A stretch of DNA of 64,000 nt. Source: Delphinapterus leucas. Taxonomy: Eukaryota; Chordata; Mammalia; Artiodactyla; Monodontidae. The position numbers and the translations under genes are program-made. A model generated the notes under the pieces. That model did no database searches and had not been told where the DNA came from. It was given only the letters and a program-made list of their open reading frames with translations. Shown here piece by piece: positions 43,926 through 57,399 of this stretch (the first letter of the stretch is position 1; the number at the start of each line of letters is the position of its first letter). Location: positions 3,828,263 through 3,892,262 of the forward strand of contig NW_022098043.1 of the NCBI RefSeq assembly GCF_002288925.2, given 5' to 3'.

Positions 43926-44419
43926 TCATTTTTTATGGTTTTTGGTGAAACTGTTTGCTTTCCCCAGCAGCTGAGCATGCCTCAAGCACGGGGGCTGGAA
44001 ACCGTCACTCACCCCAGGGTACTTGAGAGCAGCTGACCAGTGCCTGGCCCCAGGGGAGGTGCTCAGTACACATCCAAGGGCTTGACTTAAGTTCTGTCCT
44101 CTGGTTCTTAGCGTGCACCCAGCAAGCGGGTGACCCTCTGCAGTTGGAGAAGCAGCAGCACCTAAAGGGGCTGGGGGAGGTGCTCCTGAGGGGCCCCTAC
44201 TGGCCCAGACTGCCCCCTCCTGGGTGGGACCAGCAGCTGTCTCCTTCTCAGCCTGGACATCCATAGGGATGTCTCTGGCTATAGAGCTGCTGAGCTAATT
44301 AAGAATAACAAAGCACCGTGTAATTGCCAGCAACTGAGGCATTCCCTGCCTCTTCCTGCCTCTCCTACCCCTGCCCTCCTTGGCACTGTGTGGCCTGGAG
44401 GTCATTGCGCAGACATGAA

Positions 44420-44790
44420 GGTAGGCAGAGTGGCGAAACTGAGCACAGGCTGGTGTCAGGAGACCTGGAGGCTGGCCGCCTCTGCCACCCTCTTGCAGTG
44501 GACCCTGGGCAAGGAAGTTCCCTTCTTACCTTGACTCCATTTCCCCATCTGCAGGGCTCTTGACCTCGTGTTAAGGGGAGGGATAAGGCTAAGGGACTGG
44601 GACAAGGCTCTGCAGAGCGACTGGGCTGCACCTGCCACATGGGTCGAGTGCACCAAGGCAGAAAGCCCCAGGTTTGAATCCCAGGCCTGTCCCTCACCAG
44701 CTGTGTGATCTTGGGCCACCCACTTACCTTTTCTGAGCAACAGATTCCTCATCTCCAGAATGGGATTTGTTTGAGAGTACTTAACTCTTA
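44420..44790 (+). repeat. Two MIR fragments
   Basis: About 44420-44560 ('agtggaccctgggcaaggaa') and about 44600-44790 ('ggtttgaatcccaggcctgt'). 44870-45140 is AT-rich and unassigned. Confidence 0.65.
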
Positions 44791-45149
44791 CTAGGAGAAC
44801 CTGTGCTGTCCTCAACCTGTGCCTGTAACAAAGATCCCTGGACAAGCTCATCTCTATCAAAGTGGGTGCAGAAATTAAGGGTTGAGAACTTGTAGAGCAA
44901 TTTGATAGAGTAATTTTGTCTTGAATCTCATAATGAGAAAAATAGGCTTGTAGTTTTTAAATTTTATTTTTCTAGTAATTCATTTTCCTTGTATTTAACA
45001 AAAGTATTGGTCTGTGACAGATTAGAAAATTTTAAAGAACAGTCCTTCTCCACAGATGGTTTGATAAGCACTGCTTCAGGGGATTTTGTAAAAACAGACA
45101 TCATAGAAACCCCGCCATAATATTTCCATAGTTCTAGGAATTTTCAACT

Positions 45150-45870
45150 CCTGTGGCTCCCAAAGCCTGCAGGATAAAGACCCAATCTCTTTGCCTGGCT
45201 TTCAAGGCCCTTCTCACTAAAATCCCAACCTTCCTTCCCCATCACACACTCTCATCAAAGCACCCTGTTCTCTCATCTTTCAAACTTCCTATACCCGCTT
45301 ACAACTCCATGCCTTTTCCTTCCACCTGGCATGCCTTTCTCCACTTTGCCCTAAAACTGGCAAACTCCTATTCATCCTTCAAGACCCAGACCAAATGTCC
45401 ACTCCTGGGAAACCTTTTCCCATGCCACCCCTGCACCTGCCCTAGGCAGGGTTAGGTGCTCCCCGCTCTGTGCTCCAAGTGCAACGTGAAACGTGGAGGC
45501 AGGACGTTGCAGCGGTTAAGGCTACTGACAGGCTCAAGGGTCAGAACAATGAGGATTTTAGACCTGACCTTGCCAGCTGTGTGATCCTGGGCAGATGATT
45601 TCATACTACCGGGCTTCATATTTCCCATCTGTACAGTGGGGTGTACGGTGAGGAGTAGAGGTGATGTGTGAAAAGTTCCCAGCCTCATGACACATGGGAG
45701 AGACTGTTGTTAGTGTTATCCCTATGGTCTAGAAATCCCCAGGTTGTCTTTTCTGTCTCCCTACTAGACTGCTTGCTCCCTGAGAGCAGGGATGCTTGAG
45801 AGCGTCTGATGTACCTGGGTGTTTCCTGGGCCCAGTGCAGGGCTTGCCCAGAGGCTATGTGTGGTACAGG
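45150..45870 (+). repeat. L2, MIR and L2 cluster
   Basis: L2 about 45150-45470 ('ggataaagacccaatctctt'), MIR about 45490-45720 ('gttgcagcggttaaggctac'), L2 tail about 45730-45860. 45870-46720 holds no named element. Confidence 0.65.
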
Positions 45871-46722
45871 CTCCCTGCCCTGAGTTGCCCATGGCTGTGG
45901 CTCCCTTGTCGGTGGAGTGGTGATCAATCAGCTCTGCCAATGTCCGTGGTGTAAATACGTCCACCGTGGCCAACCTTAAGTTACCAAAAGTTTAACAACC
46001 AGCTTGCCAATTTCCTGAATATTTAACAGTCTGCTCTTGTGCGCCACCCAGCTCCAGCGCCCCTCCCGGTATGACTGCTCTGAGCAGAAGAGCAGCCATC
46101 ACAGGTGGCCTCCCCTGCCGGCCGCCCGCGCCAGGCCAGCACATCAAGGGCCACCCGGGGAAGGGCTATAAGGTCAGTCATGCCCCACACAGAAGTCCTT
46201 ACTCATCCCCCTCCCGCAAGCCTCCAGACCCTTTGTTCTCTGGGATAAAAGCCTGCGACCTCCCTCAGAAGGAAGAAGAGAAGCTGGGGTAGTGGGCCCA
46301 GCTGACCCATCCATCAGTGGCTCTTGGGGGCCTAAGTGAGGGGGGGGGGCTATCTCTGAAGCCAACAGGGGCCAATTTACTATAGTCCTGTCCCCCCAGC
46401 TGTTGCAGGCTAATGAAACCAAGCCCGGTCCCAGTGTCCCTTGGTCACAGTGGGATCCAAGAAAGCTTGTGTACAAGCTCCTCTCACCTCCTTCCCTTCT
46501 CTCCTTTAGTCATGCCAGCCTGTACCCAGGCAGCTCCCTCCTCTTGCAATGCCCTCCCCTTCCCTCCCCCAGCTCCACCCTGGGAGAGCCCTCCCCTTTC
46601 AGTGCCCAGCCCAAGCCATTGAGCTATACTTCCCAGGCCAGCGGACCCGGTGGATGCGTGTCTCCCTGGGGGCCCCTTTACCGGCTGCTTGCCCACAGGC
46701 CTTGCCCCCACCCCCTACAGCT

Positions 46723-46870
46723 GTGGTTCCCCTGGGGTGCTTGTTAAAAATGCAAATTCCTAGGCAACACTTTCAGAGTTTTTGTATCCACAGGTGAGGC
46801 CCAAGAATCTGTGCCCCAGGAAATTTGGATTTAGAGGACTTGAGAACCTGAGCTTGAAAAGCCCTGTCCT
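46723..46870 (+). mobile_element. MER5-type DNA transposon fragment
   Basis: 'ggggtgcttgttaaaaatgc' ... 'caggtgaggcccaagaatct' ... 'gaacctgagcttgaaaagc' follows the hAT-Charlie MER5 consensus. Confidence 0.65.
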
Positions 46871-47084
46871 CACTTGCTGGGACTGTGCCTGATTTACACT
46901 GAGGCCTCATAGTGACCCTCATCAGGACCAAGGTCTCCATAGGCCTCGATTGTATTGAATCCAGTGTCCGTTACTGAGGCCACCGTGTCTGGAGGACCCA
47001 TCTTCCTGGCTCAGCTAAGGGCCCTTCTGTCCTCACCTCCTGGGGGCCTGGGCGCTGACAGGTAAGTGGAAGGCGTCTCCATTC

Positions 47085-47250
47085 TCCGAACACTGCTGCT
47101 CCAGCTTCAGTCTCCTTACCTGTAAAATGGGCAGAGATAATATCTACCTCCTGGGTTCACTGTGAGGATTAAATGAGTTCATGCCCACAGGGCTGTTAGC
47201 ACCATGCTTGACATATAGGAGGTGCTCAGAAATGGTCAGCACTTAGAGGA
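47085..47250 (+). repeat. MIR
   Basis: 'cagtctccttacctgtaaaa' ... 'gtgaggattaaatgagttca'. Confidence 0.75.
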
Positions 47251-47392
47251 GAATCCCAATGCCTGGCTTGCAAAGGCTGTGTGAGCTGCCTGCTGCCTGC
47301 CTCTCCCACCTCAGCCTGAAGCACTCTCCCCCTGCCCCTGGCCTTCTCTTTGTCTTGCCTTGGATTGACTGAGCTTGTTTCCCAGCTCAGGG

Positions 47393-47785
47393 TGTTATGG
47401 ACTGAATTGTGTCCCCCTCAAACTCACGTGTTGAAGCCCTAACCCCCAATGTGATCGTATTTGGAGATAGGACTTTCAGGAGGAAATGAAGGTTAAATGA
47501 GGTCATAAGTGTGGGGTCCTAATCTGATAGGATTGGTAGCCTTGTAAAATGGGAAAGAGGAATTTCTCTCTCTCTTTGTGTGTACACACTTGGGAAAGGC
47601 TATGGAGGGCGTAGCAAAAAAGGTCTATAAGCCAGGAATAGAGAGCTCTCACCAGGAACTGAATTGGTGGGCACCTTGATCTTGCACTTCCCAGCGTCCC
47701 AAACTGTGAGAAAAATAAACTTCTGTTGTTGAAGCCATCCAGTCTACAGTATTTTGTTATGGCAGCCTGAGCTGACTAATACACA
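47393..47785 (+). mobile_element. Solo LTR of MLT1 type (ERVL-MaLR)
   Basis: Begins TGTTATGGACTGAATTGTGT and ends ...GAGCTGACTAATACACA, about 393 bp, so both LTR ends are present. It contains 'atttggagataggactttca' and 'aaataaacttctgttgttga' with an AATAAA. No internal retroviral sequence follows. Closest to MLT1B as I recall it. Confidence 0.8.
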
Positions 47786-48600
47786 GGGCCTTTGCACATG
47801 CTGTGCCCTCTGCTTGGAATGATTTTCCCTGCTCTCACAGTGGCTCCATTTTGTCTCTCAGATTTTGGTCTAAATGTCATGTCAGAGAAGCCCTCCTTGG
47901 CCACGCATCTGAGGAAGTATTCCAGTCACCTGATTTTAATTCTATGTAGAGCACTAACGTGTCCAATATTTTTCTTGTTCTTCCTTTCTTTGCTTATCAC
48001 CTGCCTGTACGTCACCAGAATGTCATCTCCATAGTAGCAGGAACCTTGTCTCTCCTGCTTGGACCATAGGCAGCAGACTGGGGGCCCAATAAATATTCGT
48101 TAGATTGTTCCTATTAAATATCCAGAATCTGACTGCTCACCCTCCAGGCTGGTCCGAGTCACCATCATCCATCTCCTGGATTATGACAGTAACCCTCTGC
48201 TTGCCCTCCTGACTCCCATAGTCTACTCTCAACCCAGCAGGAATCCTTGGAAGACCTAAGTCTGATCGTGTCACTTCTCTACTGAAAACCCTTCCTTGGC
48301 TCCCCCCTTCTCTCAGACTAAAAGCCCCAAGTCCTTAAACTGTCCCCCAGGGCCTTGCACAACCGGCCCCTCCTCCCTGCAACTCCAGTCTCATGGGCCT
48401 GCTTGGTGTCCCTTGTTCATCCCAGGCATGTACCCAACCCCGGACCTTTGCACTTGCTGTTCCCTCTGCTGTAAACATTCTTCCCTCTGAAATCTGAGAG
48501 GCTCATTCCCTTTCATTCTTCAAGTCTTTGCTCAAATATCACCTTCTGAATAAAACTTTCTCTGAACATTCATTTAAAATGATAACCTTTCCTCCCTCCA
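47786..48600 (+). repeat. Two L2 fragments
   Basis: About 47786-48120 ('gggcctttgcacatgctgtg' ... 'caataaatattcgttagatt') and about 48130-48600 ('cctttgcacttgctgttccc'). 48600-49400 is unassigned; 49400-49580 is AT-rich. Confidence 0.75.
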
Positions 48601-49739
48601 GGGCTGGCTTCTGGGAGCACACCAGGCCCTGTGCTCAGAAGGGCTCCACACTTGGCATTTTTTGCTCCTCCATTGCTGTTTTGAAATTCTTAATAATTTT
48701 ATCTTTGAATTTGTGTTTGGTAAGAGAAGTCTGATGGGACAAGGGAGCACCAGAGCCTTGGCCTCTGCTCACATGTGTCCCAGCTCTCACCGCCTGCTCC
48801 CCCGTGTGTTAGTACCTCAGGCCCCCCTCTGCTCCCTGCAGCTGTCTTTGGTGCCTGGCAGGACCCTGTGCCCCACAGAGTCTTGGGACAGGGCATGGCA
48901 TCAGCCATCCCCAACCTGGGCTGGCAGCACCACTGCACACCTTGTGGGTGACTGGCCAGGGGCCACATCTCAGTGGGGGCAAGACCCCAATCCAGGTACT
49001 AAGCACATCCTGGGACGGAAATTTAAAGACCCCAGGACATCTCCCATCTGCCAAGGGTTGGAGCCGTGGACCCGTGGGAAGGAGATGCCTGGGTTGACTT
49101 CCCCACCCCCAACCCCCATCTGGGGTGTCTGCCTCAGTCCAGCATCTGGCGGGAGGGAGGATTTGGGAGGGGGAACTGGGCAGCTGTCAGGCTCCAGAGA
49201 GAGGGTGTGTCCTCGTTGGTGGGGCAGGGCCCCTCAGTGCCTGTGAGAATCTTCACCCTGAGGGTGTTCCTGTGGCCGGCAGCGCTCCCTCACTCTGTGG
49301 CTGGGTCATTGGTTACTTCCTCCTTCCAGTCTTCCTGTTGGCCTCTTCTGGCGGGCTTGGGGCACCCTTGGGAATGAGCCATGAAATACCAATTGTGTGA
49401 TTTCCATGATTCCACGAGTGAAATGCTCTGACATTTGCATTTAAAACTGGCATTGCCCAATATAAAGATGGATAGTAAAACTCATGTTAATAATTTAAAT
49501 TCTTAATTTTTCTTTACTCAGAGAGACATTAAATAGCAAATAGAAACACAGTGATGAGAGAGAGACACTGACGAAGGAAGTTTCCTGTGTACCATACCTT
49601 TTCTCTTCTTTTTGAACAACAGCCTACGTTTGCATTTTGCGCTGCAAATTACATAGTCGGCCTTGCCTCCATCATTCCTGGTCTTGTTGTTGTTTTAAAT
49701 AGCTCTCACTGCATCTTGATGCTACATGATTGGCTTATT

Positions 49740-49900
49740 TCTTATGGTTGTCTCTTATGGTCTGCTCTTCCCACTAGAATGTGGACTCCTGGAAGATGGA
49801 GCTTCTGTCTGTTTGGTTCGCAGCTGTATCCCCCGGGTACAGAGGTGCCGAGTACGTTGCAGGTGCTCAGTAAACGTTTGGGGAATGTTGAATGAATGGA
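49740..49900 (+). repeat. L2 3' end
   Basis: 'cactagaatgtggactcctg' ... 'caggtgctcagtaaacgttt' ... 'ttgaatgaatgga', the extreme 3' end of L2. 49900-52880 has no gene; a patch about 50760-51110 ('ctgcaagggaggctgggaaa') looks like an interspersed repeat I cannot name. 52880-53060 is AT-rich. Confidence 0.75.
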
Positions 49901-52900
49901 TGTGATTTGGGAAGGCTGGGGCCCATCAGTCTTTCCACTGCCTGGCCATCTGGGCTCCAGGCCCTCCCCTGGCCCATTTTGGCTCAGACGACTCACATCG
50001 GAGCCTTGTGGTTCCGGCATTTCCTTTTCAGACCTCAGTGCTTCAGCCTTTCTGCCTCCTGCCAGTCCCAGCATTGCTGGTGTGAATGGCAGCTGCCCTG
50101 AAGGCCGCAGTAAGAGCTCCCCAGATGCCTGGGCCACAGGTTTCTCTCCTTCCTGGAATTCCTTAGGTCATTTCCATCCATTGTCTTTGGCGGCAGCTTC
50201 TTGAGTTGGTCTTTCCACCTCAGGAAGGTTCCCTTGCTGGTTTCCCCATCTGCTGCCAGGTTCAAATCCTTTTTGGCTCCAAATCCTCTCTTGGGGTTTC
50301 CTTGGCCCCTTCTGCCTCTAATGGCCAAGGTGACCTTGGGCAAGCCCGCCACCCTCTTCTGGGGAGACCCTTGTGAAATGAGGGGGGCTGCCTTTGCCCT
50401 CCTCCCAGGGAAGGGCAGCAGAGGCCTGGGTCCTTTGGAAGAACGATGCTGATACAATGAAGGTTACTTCTTTCACACTTGAGTCGCCGTCTGTCCTGCA
50501 ACCCGGTGCCGCTTGACCCCACTCTCTCCCCTCCCTCTTTAGTTACACAAGAAACAGCCTGCAGCTGCCACCACCCCCTGGCCACTCAGCCGTTCCTCAC
50601 CCGTGGGATGGGACACAGCTCGTCGGGTGGGAGTGGTCCAGACTCTGCTCCCTTCTCCTAAGGAGAATTCTGGTTTTGATATTCAGCCATTTCTCCCCCT
50701 TCCTTCTCTGTTGTTGAGGGATAAGGCTCAACTCCTGTTTCCTGAGGCAAAGAAACCCCCAAACAAAGCAGCTTAAAGAGCACAGAAGTGTATTTCTCTC
50801 TCACAAAACGTCTTCGGCGAATGTTCCAGGCCTGGGAGGCACACAAGCGTGCAGAGACCCAGGTTCCTTCCAGGGCATGGCTCTCGCATCTTGTCAGGCT
50901 TTACTGTCACCACGTCTGGTCTCAGCCAGCAGGGAGGAAAGAGAGGGCACCCACTGACTGAAGGCCAAGGCCTGAACGTGGCCTCCATCACTGCCATTCA
51001 CGTTCTAATGGCCACTGCTGCAAGGGAGGCTGGGAAATGTTGTCCAGCAGCATGGCCACCTGCCATGGAGGAAGAAGAGGATGGTTTGGGAAGACGACCA
51101 GCTGATTTACACCTGCCTTCTCTCTATGAAGAGAGTCTGGGTTTGGGACAAATTGGTTTCTAGGTTTTGTGTCACAGGACCAAGAAAATGGGTGGAGAGA
51201 GCCTGAAGGGGAAAGTGAGAGGAAAGGGACAGGGACATGGAGGGAAGCAGCTTTGAAGAGTACTAGACGCAAGTCACAGTTGGAGTTATTTTTAAATGAC
51301 TTTTGGTTAATGGTCTATGTCTTCTGAAGTGCTCTGCCCTCCTGGAGCCAAGACGGGGCCTCCTGGGGTCCCAGGATACGTGGGTTACCATGCTCGGCGC
51401 ACTGTGCCTGCCGAGACTGGGCTACGAGAGAGATCCATTCTCTGCGCTCCGGAATTCACAGGCCAGTGGGGCACACAGACCCGGGATTAGAGGCGAATCC
51501 AAGCGGCTGAAAAAACATCAAGGAGGGAATTACCGCTGGTGGGGGAGGGGCAGACGAGAAAGGGCATAACAGGGACCCCATATTCTAGGTTTACCTCTGC
51601 CTGTGGGAAATAGCTCTCTAACGCATTTTACTAGAGCGATAAAAAGTAAAGGGAAGAAGATTGAGTAAAGAATCAAGAAACTTGAATCCCAGCCCTGCTG
51701 CTTTGTGTCCTAGGGCAAGTACCCGCCCCTCTTTAATCCCCTTCTCTAATCCCGCCGCTGCGAGCGCATTTGCGCATTTGATATCCTCGTAGGAAGTACT
51801 GAAAGGCGTCCTCACCAGTGGACAAAATGCAGAAAGTTGCCGCCTCCAGCAGGCTGACGCAGGCCCCGCGACACAGAGGGTGACACACAGAGTGGGGACA
51901 GGCTGGATTTCAGCCACCCTTACCTCTTGACTCCACACCCTTTTGAAGTGCATACCAGGCACAGCTGTGTTTAGGCAGCCGCCTTGCCAACCAGCCTCCC
52001 TGAGACACGCATGATCCCAAGGAGGCAACTGCTGTGAGAAGGACTCAGAACCCCAGTGACCCCCAGGAAATCCTTCTAACCAGCAGGGTTCTTTCCCTCA
52101 TGTTCTGTGGCACTGCTGGGACTAGCATAGGGCGAGTGAGGTATCTGGGGCACATAGGTTAACGAAGCACTCACTTTCAGGGTGACCACTAAGAATGCAC
52201 GCCTCCATAAATTTTGTGCCCTAGGTACCTCACCAGCCTCACCTTAGTCCTGACTCTGCCCTACAGGATGCCCACAGATCTAGGTGGTGGTGTTTTAAAG
52301 GAAGGTGCCAGAAAACCATCTAGGGCAGCTTCCCTCAGCAGCAGAGAGCTACACCCAGGAGTCATGGAGGGGGTGAACCTGGAAGAAGAGGCACAGGGCA
52401 GGAGGGGCACGGTCCAGAGAACCGGGTGCTGGGAGAGGCTCTGTGCTGGGAATCTCAAATTCACCTGAAAAGGTAGGGAGGGAGAGGGAGGGCCAGGTAG
52501 TCAGACCCCTCTTTGTCATCTGAGGGCGTTGTAGGAAGAGCTATGGGGGAGGGGTGGGAAGAGAGGAGGACGGTGGTTCTGGGTCCTGAGCCATAGGTGA
52601 CACAGCAGCCCGGGGCCAGGCTGGCTGAGCTCACCCGAGGAGGGAGCATGCAGCACCTGAGGGAGGGTGGCCTCCACCCAGGAGCTCGCCCGCCTTCAGG
52701 GCCACCAGCACCCTCCCCAGAGCTGCTCTGGAGTCAGGGAGCCAGATGCTCTGAAGACAAGGACTCAGGCCACCGGGAGTCAGTTATGACACGTTCAGTC
52801 CAGGGTCCTTCCAGCAGGAGGATACCGGGATTAAATCGCCCCACCTCCCAGATCCCGAAACCTTGAACTGTGTTTCTCAAACCATGCAAACATTCAAAAC

Positions 52901-54256
52901 CACTTTCATTTTTGCCTGTACTGATAGCTATTTGGTGCTTTTTGAAAAATCAACTCATCTTCACTTAAATAGTTTATTTTCAAAGGAAACTACGTAAATG
53001 GAAAACTGCATGATTGCCATAAACAGGAGCTAAGTAATGGCATGAGTACGACGTTAATCACCAGTGTTCTTAAATTCTAGCTGGACCCTGGTGCCCCCAG
53101 GGTTCTGGATTTGAGGGCCAGTCTCTGTGTTCGAAGGGAGGTCAGCGGAGGTCAGAAAGGTGTTAAACACGGAGAGCACCCATCCGAGACTCTCCTTTCT
53201 CATCAGAAATGGAATCACTTTCTCCCACGGTGAGTCCGTATCCTGTGCGCCCACTTAGCCCATCTCATGAATGTGTCCCCTCCTTGTGAAAGACTGTCCC
53301 CTGGAGTCCTGAACTTAAGACAGCAAGAGTGACCTCTCGTAGTTGGGCGAGGTGGAGCTGGGGCTCTGGGTACGGGCTGGGCCCCGAGCTGTACCCCCAG
53401 CCTCAGCCTGGCTAAGCCTGTCTCAAGTGAGTCTTGGACAGGCCGGTGTTGATGCCCTCAGCATGTGGTAGAGGAGCTGGCACACAAAAGGTGCTCAATA
53501 AATGCATGAATATAGAGCCCTTGGAAGAGGGGATGGGTCCAACCTCAGTGAGCCTGTGGGCGTGACTGCAGCGATGGCTCCCAGGGGCTGGTTCGTCTCA
53601 GGGTCCAGCCTCATCCCTGCCATGGGGGGCCCACTTCTGTGGGCCTGGAGGGGGACAGAGAGGGACATAATCCCAGAGAGAGACTGTTGGGAGGGAGAGG
53701 CACGTGCGAAGGGAAGCCAGAGGGTTTGCTGCTGTGGTTTTGTGGTGACAACTGTGTCCCACGACTAGAGCAATGATAAAAACAGGAAGTACGGAGCGGC
53801 TGGGACCTTCCCCGCCTGATTTCAGCCTTGCCTGACCCCAGCAGCCCTCTGTCCCCTCCATATCCTCATGCACCGCTGGTCACCTGTCTGGCGGGAGGAG
53901 CTCTGAGAAGGCCCAGAAATCTCTCAGCACTCGTCCAGCCCCGCTGCCTACCCTCTGACACGCCACCACCGCAGGAGGGGCACTGGCGGGCTGTGGGGCA
54001 CCTGAGGGCCTCGTCCAGCTCTGCTGCTACCTCACAGTGTGACACTGGACGAGCCCTCCCTCCCTGGGCCCGGCTTCCCTACGACCGAATGGAAGGGGCT
54101 GGACCGCTGATGGCTCTTCCCTCCCAGGCAGGCATCCCCCAGGATCCTGGGGGCAGCAGGAGAAGCGCCCGGGGAGACCAGAGAGGGGAGGCAGCGCCTG
54201 CCACGGGTGCCAGTGTACGACCAGCTCCCTGCAGGCTCCAGGACCGAGCTGCGTGC

Positions 54257-54303
54257 CCGCGCGCGCGCACACACACACACACACAGAAGCGCGCACACAC
54301 ACA
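54257..54303. repeat. (GC)n/(AC)n simple repeat
   Basis: Alternating GC then CA steps, a short gaag break, then the same pattern again. 53060-54250 has only an L2/MIR-like tail near 53455-53515. Confidence 0.9.
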
Positions 54304-54534
54304 GGGCGTGGGCACAGCTTTGTGAGAGTGCACAGTTTACACACCTGACCCTGCCTGCCGGGATCAGGGACCACAAAGAACAAAAAGAGCCAGGCTCCAC
54401 TGCGGCTTTGAAGGGCTCTTGGGCCAGTGGAGACAGGCCAGTCCACAGAAATGACAGCTTAAAGACCAGGCTCACAGTTTGGGGGGCGCGCAAACAACTC
54501 TGTAGGGGGAGGGAAGTACTTCTTATCCTTCCCT

Positions 54535-55000
54535 TATTAATTATTATCATTAGTTATTTATTTTAATTTTTTATAGTCTTGAGATATAATTCACATGACG
54601 TAAACGTCACCATTTTCAAGTGGGTTGTAGTACAGTCACAATGTCGTACAACCATCCCCACTATCTGATTCCAGAACACTTCCATCAGCCCAAAATGAAA
54701 CCTTGTATCCATTAGCTCCTAGTTCCTTCCTCCCCACAGCCCCTGGCAACCGCTAGTCTACTTTCTGTCTCTATGAATTTGCCTATCCTGGATACTTCAC
54801 ATAAATAGAATCGTATACTAGAAGACTTTTACGACTGTCTTTTTCACTTAGCCTAAGTGTTTTTAAGGTTCATCCATGTTGTGACATGCATCAGTACTTC
54901 ACTCCTCTTTATGGCTGAATAGCATTCCATTGTGTGGATAGACCACGTTTGTTTATCCATTCATCTGTTGTTGAACGTGGGGGTTGTTTCCACTATTTGG
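54535..55000 (-). mobile_element. Old L1 3' part, reverse orientation
   Basis: 'aattcacatgacgtaaacgt' ... 'ctgaatagcattccattgtg' ... 'ttatccattcatctgttgtt' is the reverse complement of the L1 ORF2 end and 3' UTR. Confidence 0.85.
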
Positions 55001-55009
55001 CTATTAAAA

Positions 55010-55200
55010 CCCATCATTTATCAAGTTCTTTCACCATTCTGTTCTAAGAATTCCACAGTGTCATGTCAGGTAGCCCCTCACACCAATGAGGTAGGTACTG
55101 TTCTCACCCCTTTATGCAGACTGGGAAGGGGATGGGCTCAGGGACTTGCCTCAGTGAGGTGGTGTCTACGTCTGGACTCAAGCAGTAATGTGACTCCGTT
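55010..55200 (-). repeat. MIR
   Basis: 'accaatgaggtaggtactgt' ... 'ctcagggacttgcctcagtg'. 55200-55765 is unassigned. Confidence 0.6.
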
Positions 55201-55769
55201 CCAGGGCAGAACACTTTATTGCCTGAGGAAAGCCCCGAAGAGCCCTCTTTCTCTTGGCCACAGGGAAGAGCAACGGTTGAGTTGGTGGCTGCTCCTTCAG
55301 CCCCCGTGCCTGAGGGCCTACCAGGAGCAGAGTCTCAGCCGAGCCATGATAAACACACAGAGTGCCTGAAAGCAAGTTTTGTAGTTCTAAGCTGTGAGGG
55401 TATTTGTTACTGCAGCAGAGCCTGGCCTGCCCTGACTGACATGGCCCTCCTGTGGGCTGGGACCCATACAGCCTCTGTGCTCGGAAGCAAGGCCCAGGCT
55501 TGCACAGGCACACATGCAGCTTGGGTATATTTTTGAAGCAATTAGCTATGCGCCCAACTGGATAAAAACCAAGATCAAGCTGTGCTGCTTGAGTTTCCAA
55601 GGGCTCTGCATGTACATTTTGAGAGCTGATTTTCATGAAAGATCTGCACAGTGACTGAAACTTTACCCAGAGGAGGAGAGGCTCTCTTCTGGATTAGCCT
55701 CATCCTAGAGGTTGTTTCCAGATGCTCCTCATGCTCCTTGAGAACAGCAACTCACCTCGGCAGATAACC

Positions 55770-55995
55770 AGAGCCAACAGTAAGTATTTATTGAGAATTT
55801 ACCGGATGCTGTGCTGAGCACTTTTCATACATTTTCTCCTCCTAACCTATGGAATAGGTGCTTTTATCATCCCCCTTTTCCAGCTGAGGAAACCAAGGCT
55901 CAGAGGGGTAGAGAGACTTGTCCAAGATCCCAAAACAAGCAGGTGGAAGTGGTAGAATTTGAACCCAGGTCTGCTTACCTCTAGAGCTCACATTC
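55770..55995 (-). repeat. MIR, near full length
   Basis: 'cagctgaggaaaccaaggct' ... 'agaatttgaacccaggtctg'. Confidence 0.8.
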
Positions 55996-56104
55996 AGCTC
56001 AAAAGTCATCTTGATAACTCATGACCGACTCAGCATCGACCAGCGCCTTGTGTTAGAGTTTACGGTCAGGTCTCCTTGTGGAAACACACCATGGCGTATA
56101 AACA

Positions 56105-56390
56105 GAGCCCAGGGTTAAAAGTCAGGAGCCCTGGGTTTGAGTTTCAGATCCAGCTTTAACTTACTCCATGGCTTAGGGCAAACTCCTCCCCCTCTCTGGG
56201 CCTCAGTGTCCACATCCATGGAATGGGACCTTTGGACTAGATCACTGGTTCCAGTGTTTGCTGCATATCTGAACTACCTAACAATCTGGTTAAAAATACT
56301 GATTGCTGGGCTCTTTCCCAGACCTGCATTATCAGGAACCCTGAATCCACAGGTGATTTACACCTGAAACAAGAATTGGGAACCCTGCTT
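56105..56390 (+). mobile_element. MIR followed by MER5-type fragment
   Basis: MIR about 56105-56243 ('ccctgggtttgagtttcaga'); MER5-like about 56244-56390 ('atctggttaaaaatactgat' ... 'tccacaggtgatttacacct'). Confidence 0.65.
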
Positions 56391-56859
56391 CTGGGAGTTT
56401 CCATAGCTCAGCCTCTGTGAGTCTACGGAGGCAGAGAAGACCGACCCATTAACCATGCCTGGCAGTCTGAGTCAAAGACCAAAGAAAACAGTTTCTGGAC
56501 AGTATGTTCTGGAAAAATCTAGAAGAGAAAGAAGTTGGTTGGACTGTGGAAGTTGGGGAAGTAGAAGCAGAAGCTGACTTTGTTTCATTTTCGTGGTTTC
56601 ATTTTCTCCTTGTAAGAAAATCACATTTCCAGTTAAGCCATATTTCTTGACCCCCTTGCAGTCAGGAGGGGCAGTTCTGATCAACAAAATAGGTAGAAGT
56701 GATGAGCGTCAGTTCCAGGGCTGGCCATATAACTCTTGTGGGATCCTTTCTGATCTCTCCTCATTCTGTGGTGAATTTGGATATGAAGTGTTGATGATGG
56801 TAGCATTTAAAAATGGAAGGAAAAAGAATGGAAGGAATCTGCATTCCAGGGTGAAAAGA

Positions 56860-56975
56860 ACCTCCCCTGGACTACAGGACGAAGGGGCAATCAATTTAGA
56901 TTGTGTTAAATTACTGAGATTATGGGGCTGTTTGTTATAGCAGCTAGTGGTACTTATCCTGACCAATACAACCTA
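56860..56975 (+). mobile_element. End of a MaLR-like LTR
   Basis: 'gtgttaaattactgagatta' ... 'agcagctagtggtacttatc' resembles the 3' end of a MaLR-type LTR. The left limit is not clear; it may reach back to about 56440. Confidence 0.45.
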
Positions 56976-57186
56976 GAGGAAGTGGGACCAGAGCAGGCTC
57001 TTAAAAGGTAAATAAGAGTTGGAAACGCAGAGAAGAAGAAAAGGGCATCCCAGAGGGAAGGAATAGTAAGGGCAAAGGGGTGGGAGCTAGAACAGGTGTG
57101 ATGTGTTTTCACCCTAGAGAGAAATTCAGTCTGCTCAGTACTGAGAGCTACACTGGTAGGAGGTGAGACCAAAAATGTTCCGAAAG

Positions 57187-57395
57187 CGGTGTGCTGGAGC
57201 CAGCTCATACCAGCTCATGAGAGCCAATTGTTAGCATCTTTTCCCAGCTCTGTGTTCAGTGACAGACATAGCTTTGGTAGCTTGAAATTGGCCATGGTGG
57301 GAGTATTTATACCATGGCAACCAGTAAACACTATAAGCCAGGGCTTTTTTTCTCCCGTGGCTAAACATTTATCAGCACGCTACTGGCTGCAACCC
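57187..57395 (+). repeat. Unnamed interspersed repeat, copy B
   Basis: 'tctgtgttcagtgacagaca' ... 'agcttgaaattggccatggt' ... 'accatggcaaccagtaaaca' matches copy A at 4380-4580. Confidence 0.6.
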
Positions 57396-57399
57396 ACAT

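Noticed and set aside
47393..47785. LTR as part of a provirus
   Set aside because: Only a solo LTR is present; flanking DNA is L2 and MIR with no gag, pol or env remains.
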